Assembly (NCBI RefSeq): GCF_001015195.1
Contig: NZ_LDES01000093.1
Location: 1 to 64,000 of the forward strand
From: Sphingomonas sp. Y57
GTDB taxonomy: Bacteria > Pseudomonadota > Alphaproteobacteria > Sphingomonadales > Sphingomonadaceae
Direction of reading: 5' to 3'
Length of the DNA: 64,000 nucleotides
The notes beneath the pieces are model-generated. The model had not been told where the DNA came from. It saw nothing but the letters and a program-made list of their open reading frames with translations, and did no database searches. The first letter of the stretch is position 1. Each line of letters opens with the position of its first letter. The translations under genes and the position numbers were made by a program. Below, in pieces: positions 1 through 8,752 of the stretch.

Positions 1-94
1 AAGAAGGCGGGACCACCTCAAAGAAAGTCGTCATCGGCAGGTCTATGTTGCCCTAGTTTTCTTTACCGGGTAGATTTACGTCGAACAGGCCGGT

Positions 95-1573
95 TTGGCA
101 ACGCGAGCGGACTCGCATGGCGATGGGCAGGCAAATCTCCGTTTTCCTTACCTGCGACACGGACCGTCGGCGGTGACGCATCCGGCGCTTGTCCCGCCGC
201 TGGCGATCGAGCGCTACCGCGTCCTTGAACCGCACCTCGCCGATGGCATCCCGCTCGCGGACCTCGCCCGCACCGGCACGCTGAGCGAGCGGACGTTGCA
301 GCGCTGGCTCGGGCGCTACCGTGCCGAAGGACTTGCCGGTCTCGCGCGTCTGCCGCGCAACGATCGGGGCAGGCTGCACCTGCCGGAACATCTGGTCGAA
401 CTGACCCGCACTCTCGCCACCAAGCGCCCGCGACCCCCGGTCGCCGCCATTCACCGAAAGGTGCAGGAACTCGCCATCGCGCATGGACACCGAACCCCCA
501 GCTATGCGGCCGTCGCGCGTGTCGTCAGGGCGATACCGGCAAGCCAGATCGCCGCAGCCTCCGATCCGGCCGTCTACCGCGACCAGCACGAGCTAGTGCA
601 TCGGCGCGAAGCCGCGACCTCGAACGAGATGTGGCAGGCCGATCATACCGTTCTCGACATTCTCGTGCTCGATGATGCCGGAACCCCGGTGCGTCCTTGG
701 CTGACCGTCATCGTTGACGATCACAGCCGAGCCATCGCCGGTTACTTCCTCAGCCTCGATGCCCCCAGTGCCCTCAACACGGCGCTCGCCTTGCGGCAGG
801 CGATCTGGCGCAAGCCCAATCCCGAATGGATCGTCAGCGGCATTCCCGAACAGCTTTACGTCGACAACGGCTCGGATTTCATCTCCGAGCATATCGAGCA
901 GGCGTGCATCGCCCTCAAAATCCGCCTCATCCATTCGCTGCCGGGGCGTCCTCGCGGGCGCGGCAAGATCGAGCGGCTGTTCCGCACCATCAACGACATG
1001 TTCCTGCCCGACCTGCCCGGCCACCTGATCGCGGGCAAGCCGCTGTCGGCGCCAGTGCTCACGCTCGACGAGCTGCGCGCCCGCTTCGAGGCGTTCGTGT
1101 GCGGCGTCTATCATCGTCGCCCGCATGGCAGCACCGGCGAACCGCCGATCACGCGCTGGCAGAAGGGCGGGTTCCTGCCCGCAATGCCCGACAGCCTTGA
1201 ACAGCTCGACATGCTGCTCGTGCACGTGCCCAAGCCCCGTAAAGTGCTGCGCGACGGCATCCGTCTGATGGGCAGGCGCTATGTCGAACCCACGCTCGCG
1301 GCCTTCGTCGGCGAGCAGGTCGAGGCGGTCTATGACCCCCGCGACCTGACCGAGATCCACGTCTACCACCAGGGCCGGTTCGTCTGCCGTGCGCTCAGCT
1401 CCGAGCACGCTGGGCACCCGTCGTTGCGCGCGATCCAGCGCGCCCGGCGCGGCGCGAAGGAGCGCGACAAGCAGGTGCCTGCCCCCACGGAGACCTTCGA
1501 TGGCGACCAAGAGGATACGGCTTCCCGGCCCACCACCTACCGAGGGCTCCGGCTCTACGCCGCTGACGATTGA
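95..1573 (+). CDS. TniA/Mu-type DDE transposase
   Basis: Integrase-fold transposase that would cut and join the element's ends. The N-terminal 100 residues look like a helix-turn-helix region (LSERTLQRWLGRYRAEG). The RNase H-like core carries the expected acidic residues in MWQADHTVLD, LYVDNGSDFIS and GRGKIERLF. About 150 residues with the beta-barrel look of the Mu transposase C-terminal domain follow. The first codon of the open frame is TTG; a GTG at 173 is an alternative start. The 3' end overlaps the ATPase gene by 74 bases in another frame, implying coupled translation. Such transposase-ATPase pairs occur in Tn5053/Tn552-like elements. No resolvase or TniQ gene is visible here; they may lie left of the window or be absent. 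Confidence 0.88.
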   Translation: MATRADSHGDGQANLRFPYLRHGPSAVTHPALVPPLAIERYRVLEPHLADGIPLADLARTGTLSERTLQRWLGRYRAEGLAGLARLPRNDRGRLHLPEHLVELTRTLATKRPRPPVAAIHRKVQELAIAHGHRTPSYAAVARVVRAIPASQIAAASDPAVYRDQHELVHRREAATSNEMWQADHTVLDILVLDDAGTPVRPWLTVIVDDHSRAIAGYFLSLDAPSALNTALALRQAIWRKPNPEWIVSGIPEQLYVDNGSDFISEHIEQACIALKIRLIHSLPGRPRGRGKIERLFRTINDMFLPDLPGHLIAGKPLSAPVLTLDELRARFEAFVCGVYHRRPHGSTGEPPITRWQKGGFLPAMPDSLEQLDMLLVHVPKPRKVLRDGIRLMGRRYVEPTLAAFVGEQVEAVYDPRDLTEIHVYHQGRFVCRALSSEHAGHPSLRAIQRARRGAKERDKQVPAPTETFDGDQEDTASRPTTYRGLRLYAADD

Positions 1574-2378
1574 GTTCCTGGTCGAGCAGCCGTTCCTGGC
1601 GACCCGCGAACATGCCCGGTTCGTCGAGTTTGCCGAAGCCTGCGCGCACTACCGCTATATCGGCGTGTGTCATGGCCGGCCGGGCGTCGGAAAGACGCGA
1701 TCGGCGCGCGAGTTTTCCAGCTTCCCCGACCTGGGGGAATATGCCGCGCTCCGTCCCATTGCCGCGCTCCTTGGCGAAAAGGTCGCTCGCTGCCGCGCCG
1801 TCTTCTACACCGTGTCGGTCAGCAACACGCCCAAGACGATCGACGCGGTGTTGGGCCTCAACCTCATTAAGCTGGGCTATGCCCGGCTGACGGTCGCGGG
1901 CGGCTCGCAGGACGAAATCACCCATGACGCCGCCCGCATCGCCTGCCCCCTCGTCATCGTCGACGAGGCCGACCGCCTGACCATAAAGTCGCTCGAACAT
2001 CTCCGCGACATGGCCGATCGCCACGGCTTCGGGCTGATCCTGATGGGTATGCCGGGCTTGGAGAAGCGCCTCGCCCGCTATGCCCAGCTCTACTCGCGGA
2101 TCGGCTTCGTCCACGAGTTCAAACCGCTTACCGAGACCGAAATGCGGCTGCTGCTCGCGACCCACGCCGGCGATTTCGGGATCAGCTTCGACCCGGCCCA
2201 ACTCGACGCGATCGAAGCGCAGGCAGCCGTGATCCGCATCACGCGCGGCAACTTCCGGCTCATGGAGCGCCTGTTCGCGCAGATGCGGCGGATCATGACC
2301 CTCAACCGCGTCGAGGAGGTCACCGCTGACATCGTTCAGGCCGCGCGCGATTGCCTCGTCATCGGACCCGGCAACTGA
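1500..2378 (+). CDS. TniB-like AAA+ transposition ATPase
   Basis: ATP-binding partner of the upstream transposase, expected to form filaments on target DNA and recruit the transposase (role known for TniB, MuB and TnsC). Walker A is GRPGVGKT and Walker B is LVIVDEADRL; the sensor region contains LILMGMPGLEKRLARY. I chose the ATG at 1500, inside the transposase gene, because the product then begins just before the conserved EFLVEQPF region. At 292 residues it is close to TniB-type proteins. An IS21 IstB-like protein is less likely because the transposase is of the Mu/TniA type. Confidence 0.87.
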   Translation: MATKRIRLPGPPPTEGSGSTPLTIEFLVEQPFLATREHARFVEFAEACAHYRYIGVCHGRPGVGKTRSAREFSSFPDLGEYAALRPIAALLGEKVARCRAVFYTVSVSNTPKTIDAVLGLNLIKLGYARLTVAGGSQDEITHDAARIACPLVIVDEADRLTIKSLEHLRDMADRHGFGLILMGMPGLEKRLARYAQLYSRIGFVHEFKPLTETEMRLLLATHAGDFGISFDPAQLDAIEAQAAVIRITRGNFRLMERLFAQMRRIMTLNRVEEVTADIVQAARDCLVIGPGN

Positions 2379-2380
2379 CA

Positions 2381-2415
2381 AATAGCGCGATCAGAACGCC
2401 GCCATTTAGCGCGAG
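2381..2415. repeat. Short direct repeats after the tniB-like gene (candidate transposon end)
   Basis: AATAGCGCGA (2381-2390) recurs as TTTAGCGCGA (2405-2414), 24 bases apart, just after the ATPase stop codon. Multiple short transposase-binding repeats at each end are usual for Tn5053-like elements, so this may mark the right end. I could not find the matching inverted copy in the 94 bases left of the transposase. The rest of 2416-2692 holds no convincing gene. Confidence 0.35.
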
Positions 2416-2692
2416 CGTTTACACAGGATAAGATCCATACCGTTTCCGGAACCACTTTCTTGTTTCCTCTTCGAAATTGGACTGTGCTGATGAGTTTGAG
2501 CGATGGTGGCTTCGCTCATACACTACGCGCTACCAGGCCCCTGCCCGTTTCTTAGGCTTAACGTTGTAGCTCAAGACCCCGGGGGCTCAGCCTCCCTTCT
2601 CCGGTTCTTGCCGCTGCGCAAATCCCTCGATCTACCTGCCGCCGTCGTGTGGTCGCACGGCATCATCCAAAGACCTATTTAGGCCGTCATGA

Positions 2693-3931
2693 CTAGCCAA
2701 TCTTCGCCATAAGGCGCCCCGCCGCCCCCTGCTCTGCCGCGAGATTGCGATTATAAGCGAGCGGCATCCGCGGCGACTTCCACCGCAGCGCGTCCATGAT
2801 GCCGGCCAAATCCTCCCCGCTGGCGAACAGGTCCTGATTGAGCCCGATCCGCGTCGAGTGCGCACTGATCCCCTTCAGCAACCGCGCCAGATCGTCCGCC
2901 GTCAAATCGGGCAGCGCGCCACGGTCGAACGCGCGGCCGATGATCGACCGAAAGATTGGTCCGATCGAGCCCGGGTGCAGCGCCACGGTGCCGATGTCAT
3001 ATTCGACGCGCGCCTTCACCGCCGGCTTGGACAGCGTCTTGCGCAGATCCCACGTCTCCCGGCCCGAGATGCTGTCGATCGGCCGACCGCGCACGGCTGC
3101 CCGCGCCTTGTAGCGCCGCACCTGCACCCGCCGGAACAGCGGCCCTGTCGTGATCCCCGCCGCTTCGGTCCACGCCGCGATCGCCGCGACGGTGCGCGGG
3201 CTGAGGTAGGCGGTCGCCCCCTCCCCGTCTTGATCGCCCTTGCTGCGCAGGATCTGCAGCAGCCGCGCTTCGGGATCGATCGCCTCCTCAATATGCTCAA
3301 TGGCGACCGCCACCAGTTCGGAGGCGCGCAGCCCGGTGTCATAAGCGGCCGATAGCAGCGCCCGATCACGCAGCCCCGGCAGATCCTCGCCACAACTCTC
3401 GAGCAGCGCGCGGATGTTGAGCCCCCGCGCCTTGTCGCGCTCGACGTCGCGCACCGGGCCCTTGAACCGCAGCGGCCGCGCCTGCTTCTGCGCAGCCCCC
3501 TTCTCGCGGCGCACCGTCTGGAGCCGCAGCTTCACCAGCGGCGCCGGCGTCGGATCCTTGAGCTCGAGCAGCTGGTGGATCTTGGCGATCGACGCCTTGT
3601 AGCGGGATAGCGAGGCCGGCCGGCTCCCCTTCCCGGCCCGCGCGTCGAGATAATCGGCCACGGTCTCGGGCGTGGCCGGCAGCGCGATCCGGTTGTTGCG
3701 CCTACACCACGCATCGAACGCCTCGACGTCGGACTTGAGCGCACGGATGCTATGGGGCGATGAAGCGGCCTGATAGGCGGCGATCAGGCCCTCGTTGACG
3801 GTGATGCGCTCGCCGGCGCGCATCTGCACGATCGTCCACGCAAGGTCGGCCGGCGCCCTGACGGCCGGCAGGACAGCCTCAGGCGGCGCTACGGGGATTT
3901 CTGGCCCTTCCCGGGCGGTTTCGGTGCTCAC
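2693..3931 (-). CDS. Tyrosine site-specific recombinase/integrase
   Basis: Tyrosine recombinase of 412 residues. A SAM-like N-terminal core-binding domain lies at about residues 45-130 (PETVADYLDARAGKG). The catalytic domain shows the first arginine in DTGLRASELVAV, the HxxR box in ISAHSTRIGLNQ, and the C-terminal W/Y region in RWKSPRMPLAYNRNL. The start is a GTG at 3931. It is divergent from the DUF1403-like gene across 146 bases holding a near-palindrome. A role in plasmid dimer resolution or in integration of the neighbouring element cannot be separated from sequence alone. Confidence 0.9.
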   Translation of the reverse strand: MSTETAREGPEIPVAPPEAVLPAVRAPADLAWTIVQMRAGERITVNEGLIAAYQAASSPHSIRALKSDVEAFDAWCRRNNRIALPATPETVADYLDARAGKGSRPASLSRYKASIAKIHQLLELKDPTPAPLVKLRLQTVRREKGAAQKQARPLRFKGPVRDVERDKARGLNIRALLESCGEDLPGLRDRALLSAAYDTGLRASELVAVAIEHIEEAIDPEARLLQILRSKGDQDGEGATAYLSPRTVAAIAAWTEAAGITTGPLFRRVQVRRYKARAAVRGRPIDSISGRETWDLRKTLSKPAVKARVEYDIGTVALHPGSIGPIFRSIIGRAFDRGALPDLTADDLARLLKGISAHSTRIGLNQDLFASGEDLAGIMDALRWKSPRMPLAYNRNLAAEQGAAGRLMAKIG

Positions 3932-3997
3932 GACGCGCCTCGCTCCTCAGCCGCGCTTGTAGCCCACCTTATAAAGAACGGTCAAATCCGCTTATGT

Positions 3998-4013
3998 GAT
4001 AACTGCAATTATC
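3998..4013. promoter_or_regulatory. Near-palindrome in the divergent intergenic region
   Basis: GATAACTGCAATTATC has GATAA/TTATC arms around a central TGCA, with one mismatched position. It sits between the divergent integrase and DUF1403-like genes in an AT-rich stretch. An operator for both genes or a recombinase site are the two obvious readings. Confidence 0.35.
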
Positions 4014-4077
4014 GCATGTTCCGTTACCAACCATCCGAGCAGTTGTGCAGTGTTCTAGCATTCACTACATACTCAAC

Positions 4078-5244
4078 ATGGAGCGCATTCATCCCCTCGC
4101 CGCCGATGCGGATGTTTCGCCCGAGGAGCTTGCCGTGGCACAGGCCGCAGGCGCGCTGGCGTTCGGCCGGCTCGACGGACTCCTCGCCGGCCTCACCGAT
4201 ATCGAAAAACGGCTGTTCTGCGTAGGACTGCTGCGCGAGGTGCTGCTCGCGGCCCTGGCACAAGCGGGGTTCACCGACGCGACCTTGCGTTTCCACGCAT
4301 GGTTCGCCGGGCTCGACCGCGGGCCCCAGGAGACGCCCCTCACTTGCTGCTCCGCCTATGCCGTGGTCCGCGCCCTGCTGGGCGAACTCAGCCATCATCC
4401 GTGGGAACCGCTCGCCGACGCCGCGCAGACCATCACTCTGGCCGCTCGCTTCGGGGCCGACCGTCCAGCCCATGCCGAAGACGCGCTGGGGGACGAGGCG
4501 CTGGCAAAGGCCGCCGACCTGACCAAACAGGCCAGCATGAACGACGATTCCGCCCTGCCCTTCGCTGGTCTGGCCCGTCTCAACGCCCTGCTGCGTGCCG
4601 ATCCCCTGTTCGCGCCGGTGGAGCGCGCGGTGCGGAGCTTTTCGCTCGGCGGGCGCGAGGTCGCGGTCGAGCAGGCAGCCCCACGTACCCCGCTCTGGGC
4701 CGTCGATGCGGCGCTGGGGCGCGTGTTGAGCGCGAGCGGGACGTGGGTCCACGCCATCCCCTGCCCCGGCGCCGTGACGGCTGAGGCGCTTCAGCCGCAG
4801 CTGTGGCCCGGCGAACGCGCACTGCTGGCGGTCCGCAGCCTACATCTTAGCATTACGCGGATTTGTGCGCTGGTCGACCAGGCGCGGAGGCGCGCGGCGA
4901 TTGTGGGCGGGCAGCTGGGGCACCTGCGCTCGAGCGCCCGAGCCCCGCAGGTGTGGATCTTCCTCGCGGCATTCGCGCCGCTCGGGCTCGATCAGATGGT
5001 CTCGGCCTTCGGGGTCAGCCGGCGCGGCACCTACGCGATCGGCGACGCCCTAGCCGCAGCGGGCCTCGCTCGGCGCGCGAGCATCAAGGGCAAGGTGCTG
5101 CTGGTCGCCGAAGAGCGGCGACATGTTCCTGGAGAGATACCGCAGGACCAGGGCTCCCCCCTCCCCCATCCGGCGCTGGCCGAATTTGACGCGGCGATGG
5201 CCGAGATCGACCGGCTGCTCTCCAGCAATTCGGGCCAACTTTAG
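4078..5244 (+). CDS. DUF1403-like protein of unknown function
   Basis: I tentatively place this 388-residue protein in the DUF1403 group, conserved in alphaproteobacterial plasmids; the assignment is from memory of the family's look. What can be seen: an alanine- and leucine-rich helical protein without membrane segments, conserved-looking blocks LREVLLAALAQAG and FHAWFAGLD, and a C-terminal helix-turn-helix-like stretch GVSRRGTYAIGDALAAAGL. The ATG at 4078 is preferred over a GTG at 4045. The 3' end overlaps the convergent RES gene by 4 bases. Confidence 0.6.
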   Translation: MERIHPLAADADVSPEELAVAQAAGALAFGRLDGLLAGLTDIEKRLFCVGLLREVLLAALAQAGFTDATLRFHAWFAGLDRGPQETPLTCCSAYAVVRALLGELSHHPWEPLADAAQTITLAARFGADRPAHAEDALGDEALAKAADLTKQASMNDDSALPFAGLARLNALLRADPLFAPVERAVRSFSLGGREVAVEQAAPRTPLWAVDAALGRVLSASGTWVHAIPCPGAVTAEALQPQLWPGERALLAVRSLHLSITRICALVDQARRRAAIVGGQLGHLRSSARAPQVWIFLAAFAPLGLDQMVSAFGVSRRGTYAIGDALAAAGLARRASIKGKVLLVAEERRHVPGEIPQDQGSPLPHPALAEFDAAMAEIDRLLSSNSGQL

Positions 5245-5759
5245 CGGGGAGCTTTCAGGGCATCGTCAGGATCAAGGACAGTCAGCGCGGCTCCTTCCCC
5301 TTGAAGACCCTTCTCATGCCATTGCCACAGCACCAGGTTCCGACCACCGGGATTCTGGACCGACGGCACAAGCGCGCCTTGCGCACCCGCCGCGATCAAT
5401 TCCTCTGTCAGCGCCCAACTCGGCGGCGTCTTGCCATCGAGCAACGCCATCGCCTTCCAGTTCGCAGCCAAGGCCTCGGCAACGCGCGCATCGCAGGGGC
5501 CGGCGGTAGCATTGGTGAGATCCGTGATCGCCGATGCGTCGAGGTGATAAGGGACAAGCGTCCCGGGCTTGGGCAGCCCTTGATAGTATTCAGCCACGGC
5601 TGTGACCGCATCGGCCGCCAGATAGAGCGCTGAATATCCTTTGCGGTTCCAGCGGCCCCCATAGAGCCGCGCGCCTTCTCCGGACGTCGGACTGAACTGA
5701 TGGCGGATCCCGATCATCCGCCAGAGCGGAAGCGACAACGGCGCAAGAGCATAGGTCAT
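5241..5759 (-). CDS. RES-domain toxin
   Basis: RES-family toxin; family members degrade NAD+ and arrest growth. The conserved residues of the family name are visible: arginine in LPLWRMIG, glutamate in TAVAEYYQGLP, and serine in VPSVQNPGGRNLVLW. At 172 residues it has the normal length, without signal peptide or membrane segment. It lies 65 bases downstream of its antitoxin gene on the same strand, as is usual for RES-Xre pairs. The pair most likely serves plasmid maintenance. Confidence 0.9.
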   Translation of the reverse strand: MTYALAPLSLPLWRMIGIRHQFSPTSGEGARLYGGRWNRKGYSALYLAADAVTAVAEYYQGLPKPGTLVPYHLDASAITDLTNATAGPCDARVAEALAANWKAMALLDGKTPPSWALTEELIAAGAQGALVPSVQNPGGRNLVLWQWHEKGLQGEGAALTVLDPDDALKAPR

Positions 5760-5824
5760 TGCGCCGCACTACCAGCGTGCGGAAACATGGCCACGGTCAA
5801 GCCTGTGAACCAGAGTGAACCGCG

Positions 5825-6175
5825 TCAGGAATAAACACCGGCGGCCATACGATCGAGATCCTCGATCACGACATCAGCATGGCCATCCTCGACCAATTCC
5901 TCAGCCGTCTTGCCAAATCCGGGCAGAGGCTGATGCTTGAACCAGATGATCGCCTTGCCTTCATCGCCCGCGAGCTCAGCCGCTCGCGCGATGATCCGGG
6001 CAATTTCCCCCAGCTTGGCCTGCACAGCCGGGCTGCCGGGGTGTGTGGTCATGGTGTTGCGATTGAGGTGCGCAAGTCGCGATAGACGCGTCATCGGTAG
6101 GCGCAGGCGTTCCGCCATGCGGCGCGGCGCGATCATGTCGCCATCACGAATATCGTCCAAAAATGCGGCAAGCAT
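5825..6175 (-). CDS. Xre/MbcA/ParS-type antitoxin
   Basis: Antitoxin of the RES pair. The N-terminal part resembles a divergent Xre DNA-binding region (PRRMAERLRLPMTRLSRLA). The C-terminal half is the MbcA/ParS toxin-binding domain (AVQAKLGEIARIIARAAEL, WFKHQPLPGFGKTAEELV), which in this family inserts its C-terminal tail into the toxin's active site. Length is 116 residues. GGAG lies a few bases before the ATG. Autoregulation of the promoter just upstream is typical of the family. Confidence 0.88.
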   Translation of the reverse strand: MLAAFLDDIRDGDMIAPRRMAERLRLPMTRLSRLAHLNRNTMTTHPGSPAVQAKLGEIARIIARAAELAGDEGKAIIWFKHQPLPGFGKTAEELVEDGHADVVIEDLDRMAAGVYS

Positions 6176-6193
6176 GAGTGCACTCCTTGCCTC

Positions 6194-6223
6194 TTATATG
6201 CACCCAAATCCATATCGTTTCAA
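6194..6223 (-). promoter_or_regulatory. Candidate sigma-70 promoter of the toxin-antitoxin operon
   Basis: On the minus strand TTGAAA (6223-6218) is separated by 18 bases from ATATAA (6199-6194), about 20 bases before the antitoxin start. The fit to the consensus is good for a GC-rich replicon. Confidence 0.5.
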
Positions 6224-6294
6224 TGAATCAATCGGCCTGTGCAGATCACAACGCCTCCGCGGCCGAGTTCACGGTTTCAGCACGCCGAAGAAAA

Positions 6295-7311
6295 TCAGGC
6301 CCAATGCCGATCCAGGAGCACTTTCAACGCGGCCTCCGCTTCAACTCGCGTGCCGCCCCCATGCGGAAGCAGGGTGAGCTTGAGCCCCTTGCGATCCACC
6401 GCCTCCACTTTCAGCAGCGGTTTTCCCCCTTCGGACACGATCGTTTCCGGCTTTCCTGACTTTTTGGGGGAACCTGACCTCTTGGGGGGATCGGCGGCCA
6501 AAGCGAGCGCGCGGATGACGTCAGGAACCGGCATCGGCACCCCGCGATTGGCCTGCGCCTCCGCGAGCCGCGTCGCCTCAGTAAATACACGCTGCCGCCG
6601 GTCCTCCGGTTTCAAGAGAGGCTTGATCGCGGTGACATGCTTAATCCTGAGATCCTGCGGGACGGCGAAGGCCACCATCAGTTCCGCCGGGAGCCGAGCA
6701 AGGTCGAGATAGCGGCTAAGCCAGCTTTCCGTGACGTTGATTCGCTCGGCCATGACCTTCTGGCGCCCCTCATAATAGGCGTCGAGGGCGCGCAAATAGT
6801 CGCGCGCGCGCTCCAGGTCGGTAAGATCATCGCGCGCCCGGTTCTCGAGGTCCGCAAGCCGGAACGCCTCCTCATCCGTCAAGCTACGGATGTCGACGAG
6901 GAAGCGAAAATCCGGATAGTTATGAGCGCGCAGCCAGCTGATCGTCCAATGCCTGCGCGCGCCGCAAATCACCTCGAAATCGAAAGCAGGATCGTCCTTC
7001 ACCCGCCGGACGATCGCAGGCATTTCCTGTTTGCCTTGCGCCTTAATGCTCTCGATGAGATCGGCGCACCCCTCCTCGTTAAGCAGCGCATATTCGCGGT
7101 TATGGCCCACCCACATCCGGCAGCGTGCCGGATCAACGAGTTCATGGGTGCGTGAGACGACACTGCCCGTCGCCAATTCGGCAAGCCGGCTTTCCCGGCC
7201 CGCCAGGACGCTCGCACCGATGCCCGGGCGCCGGGCCGCCGGGGCTTGCGCCCCCGGGTCGATTCCGGCGACCAGATCAGCCGCGAAGTTGGCGTTTTTC
7301 TTGCTCATCAT
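6295..7311 (-). CDS. parB: ParB partition protein
   Basis: Centromere-binding protein of the plasmid partition system. The ParB N-terminal nuclease-like/CTPase domain spans about residues 55-170 with the box ICGARRHWTISWLRAH. A helix-turn-helix region follows (EGRQKVMAERINVTESWLSRYLDLA). The C-terminal third contains a lysine/serine stretch (PPKRSGSPKKSGKP) whose DNA carries two iteron-like motifs, and a short dimerisation-like tail. Length 338 residues. It lies downstream of parA on the same strand; the 44-base gap between them contains a perfect 18-bp palindrome. Confidence 0.92.
   Translation of the reverse strand: MMSKKNANFAADLVAGIDPGAQAPAARRPGIGASVLAGRESRLAELATGSVVSRTHELVDPARCRMWVGHNREYALLNEEGCADLIESIKAQGKQEMPAIVRRVKDDPAFDFEVICGARRHWTISWLRAHNYPDFRFLVDIRSLTDEEAFRLADLENRARDDLTDLERARDYLRALDAYYEGRQKVMAERINVTESWLSRYLDLARLPAELMVAFAVPQDLRIKHVTAIKPLLKPEDRRQRVFTEATRLAEAQANRGVPMPVPDVIRALALAADPPKRSGSPKKSGKPETIVSEGGKPLLKVEAVDRKGLKLTLLPHGGGTRVEAEAALKVLLDRHWA
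6455..6489 (-). repeat. Two iteron-like motifs inside parB
   Basis: Read on the minus strand, two copies of CCCCC-N5-GTCAGG occur 18 bases apart inside the parB coding region. They match the consensus of the iterons upstream of repA. Confidence 0.65.
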
Positions 7312-7328
7312 CCACCCCTTCTACCCGG

Positions 7329-7346
7329 AATTGCACCGGTGCAATT
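7329..7346. promoter_or_regulatory. 18-bp palindrome between parA and parB (parS candidate)
   Basis: AATTGCACCGGTGCAATT is a perfect palindrome in the parA-parB gap. The same sequence recurs at the core of a 26-bp palindrome upstream of parA, and I see no third copy. Location and symmetry fit a ParB binding site (parS) or a par operator. Confidence 0.7.
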
Positions 7347-7355
7347 TTGCTCGCA

Positions 7356-8597
7356 TCAAGCGAGGCCCTCCTTGCGCAAGCGCGCCAGATGGCTGGGCCA
7401 CATCGACCGGATGTCGAACTCGATTTCACTGTTCACGCCGTCGAGATAGGCGAGGCAGCGGTTGCGCACCGCCGAACTGGTGACAGGTCCGTCAAGCTCA
7501 TAGACGGTCATCAGCCGCGCCGTCGCATTGTCGATTTCCGCCGAATCCTTGAGCGGTGTGCGCACGATCGCGTGGCCGAAAAGGGTCCGCATCAGGTTGA
7601 GCAGTTCCTTCTGCATCGACTTGTTCTCGTCGACCTTGGATGCGACGAAGCGCAGGAACTGCAGCGACGGGGCCAAGCCGCGATCGGCCAGGGTCTCGAT
7701 GGTCTCGTCGAGCATGGCGAGGAAGGCCGCGGTCGACGAGAAGTCCATCACCGTCGGCGGCACCGGCACGACCAGCGCATTGGCCGCGCGCAGCACCGAA
7801 AGCGAGATCGCGCCAAGCGCTGGCGGCGGATCGAGAACCACCACATCGAACCGATCGGCAATGCTCGCAATGCCTTGCGCCATGCGGTCGATCAGGTTCC
7901 CCTGCCCCCGCGCCATGCGCGCAGCGATTTCATATTCCGACTGGAAGAGCCGCAGATTGGCCGGGACGAGTTCGAGGCCGTCGAAGTGGGTCTTGCGCAG
8001 GGCATAGTCGAGCGACTCCATGTCGTCGTGCCGCAGGAACGGATAGAGCGTGTCCTCCTCGGTTAGGTCGAGGTCGGGAACATAGCCGAAGAGGGTCGTT
8101 GCCGACGCCTGGCTGTCGCAATCTATGAGAGCTACCCGGTAGCCCTTGATCGCGAGATATTGGGCCAAGTGCACCGACAGGGTCGATTTCCCCACCCCGC
8201 CCTTGAAGTTCTGCACCGCGATAACGCAGCAGGGGTCGGTTGCAGCCCGCCAGGGCCGGGTGCCGAACAATCCCCGCATATCGTTGAGCTGCGCCAGGGT
8301 ATAGCCGACACGCCGATTATTCTCGGTTCGCGGAGGCGGCGGCAAGCGGCCGTCCTTCTCGGCCTCACGAATGGCCGCCGGGGTTCGGCCGACCAGTTCG
8401 GCCGCTTTACCGATCGGGAAAGTGGGCTCGCGCCGCTCGTCCGCCCGGGCGCTCCGCGCAGAGTCGCGGAGCCGCTCGAGAACAGAGCTGGTCCGTTGTG
8501 CGAGCGTTGAGACGGACAGCAGATCCTGCGTACCTTCGATATCGAGTGATGCAGCCAAGAGAGGTCCCCTTGCGAAACTGAACGGGGCATAGCTCAA
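7356..8597 (-). CDS. parA: ParA partition ATPase
   Basis: Walker-type cytoskeletal ATPase that moves plasmid copies apart. The deviant Walker A box is FKGGVGKSTLSVHL, followed by ALIDCDSQASAT and the switch region VVLDPPPALG. The long N-terminal part carries a MerR/winged-helix-like DNA-binding region (FPIGKAAELVGRTPAAIREAE), as in type Ia ParA proteins that repress their own operon. Length 413 residues from a TTG at 8597; a shorter product from an internal start is possible. Both parS-like palindromes flank this gene, one in its promoter region and one after its stop. Confidence 0.92.
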   Translation of the reverse strand: MSYAPFSFARGPLLAASLDIEGTQDLLSVSTLAQRTSSVLERLRDSARSARADERREPTFPIGKAAELVGRTPAAIREAEKDGRLPPPPRTENNRRVGYTLAQLNDMRGLFGTRPWRAATDPCCVIAVQNFKGGVGKSTLSVHLAQYLAIKGYRVALIDCDSQASATTLFGYVPDLDLTEEDTLYPFLRHDDMESLDYALRKTHFDGLELVPANLRLFQSEYEIAARMARGQGNLIDRMAQGIASIADRFDVVVLDPPPALGAISLSVLRAANALVVPVPPTVMDFSSTAAFLAMLDETIETLADRGLAPSLQFLRFVASKVDENKSMQKELLNLMRTLFGHAIVRTPLKDSAEIDNATARLMTVYELDGPVTSSAVRNRCLAYLDGVNSEIEFDIRSMWPSHLARLRKEGLA

Positions 8598-8700
8598 TTT
8601 GCACTTTTAGGTCAATCAGAGGCTGATTTTCGCAAGTCGCTTTGGCACGACAGGGTGATTTGGCCGCAATCGGCGCCGCGGACCTCTGCGCACACCTTAA

Positions 8701-8717
8701 CCTGACCTCTTGGGGGC
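8701..8717 (-). repeat. Iteron copy between repA and parA
   Basis: CCTGACCTCTTGGGGGC is the exact reverse complement of the single iteron at 10011-10027, so identical inverted copies bracket repA. It lies in the repA-parA gap, 9 bases from the large palindrome. Confidence 0.65.
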
Positions 8718-8725
8718 TGTTCGCC

Positions 8726-8751
8726 CCGAAATTGCACCGGTGCAATTTCGG
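8726..8751. promoter_or_regulatory. 26-bp perfect palindrome upstream of parA (parS/operator candidate)
   Basis: A perfect 26-bp palindrome whose 18-bp core, AATTGCACCGGTGCAATT, is identical to the site between parA and parB. It begins one base after the end of repA and lies about 130 bases before the parA start, where a par operator would be expected. Confidence 0.7.
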
Positions 8752-8752
8752 C

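Noticed and set aside
593-1510. Open frame of 305 codons on the minus strand
   Set aside because: It is antisense to the TniA-like transposase.
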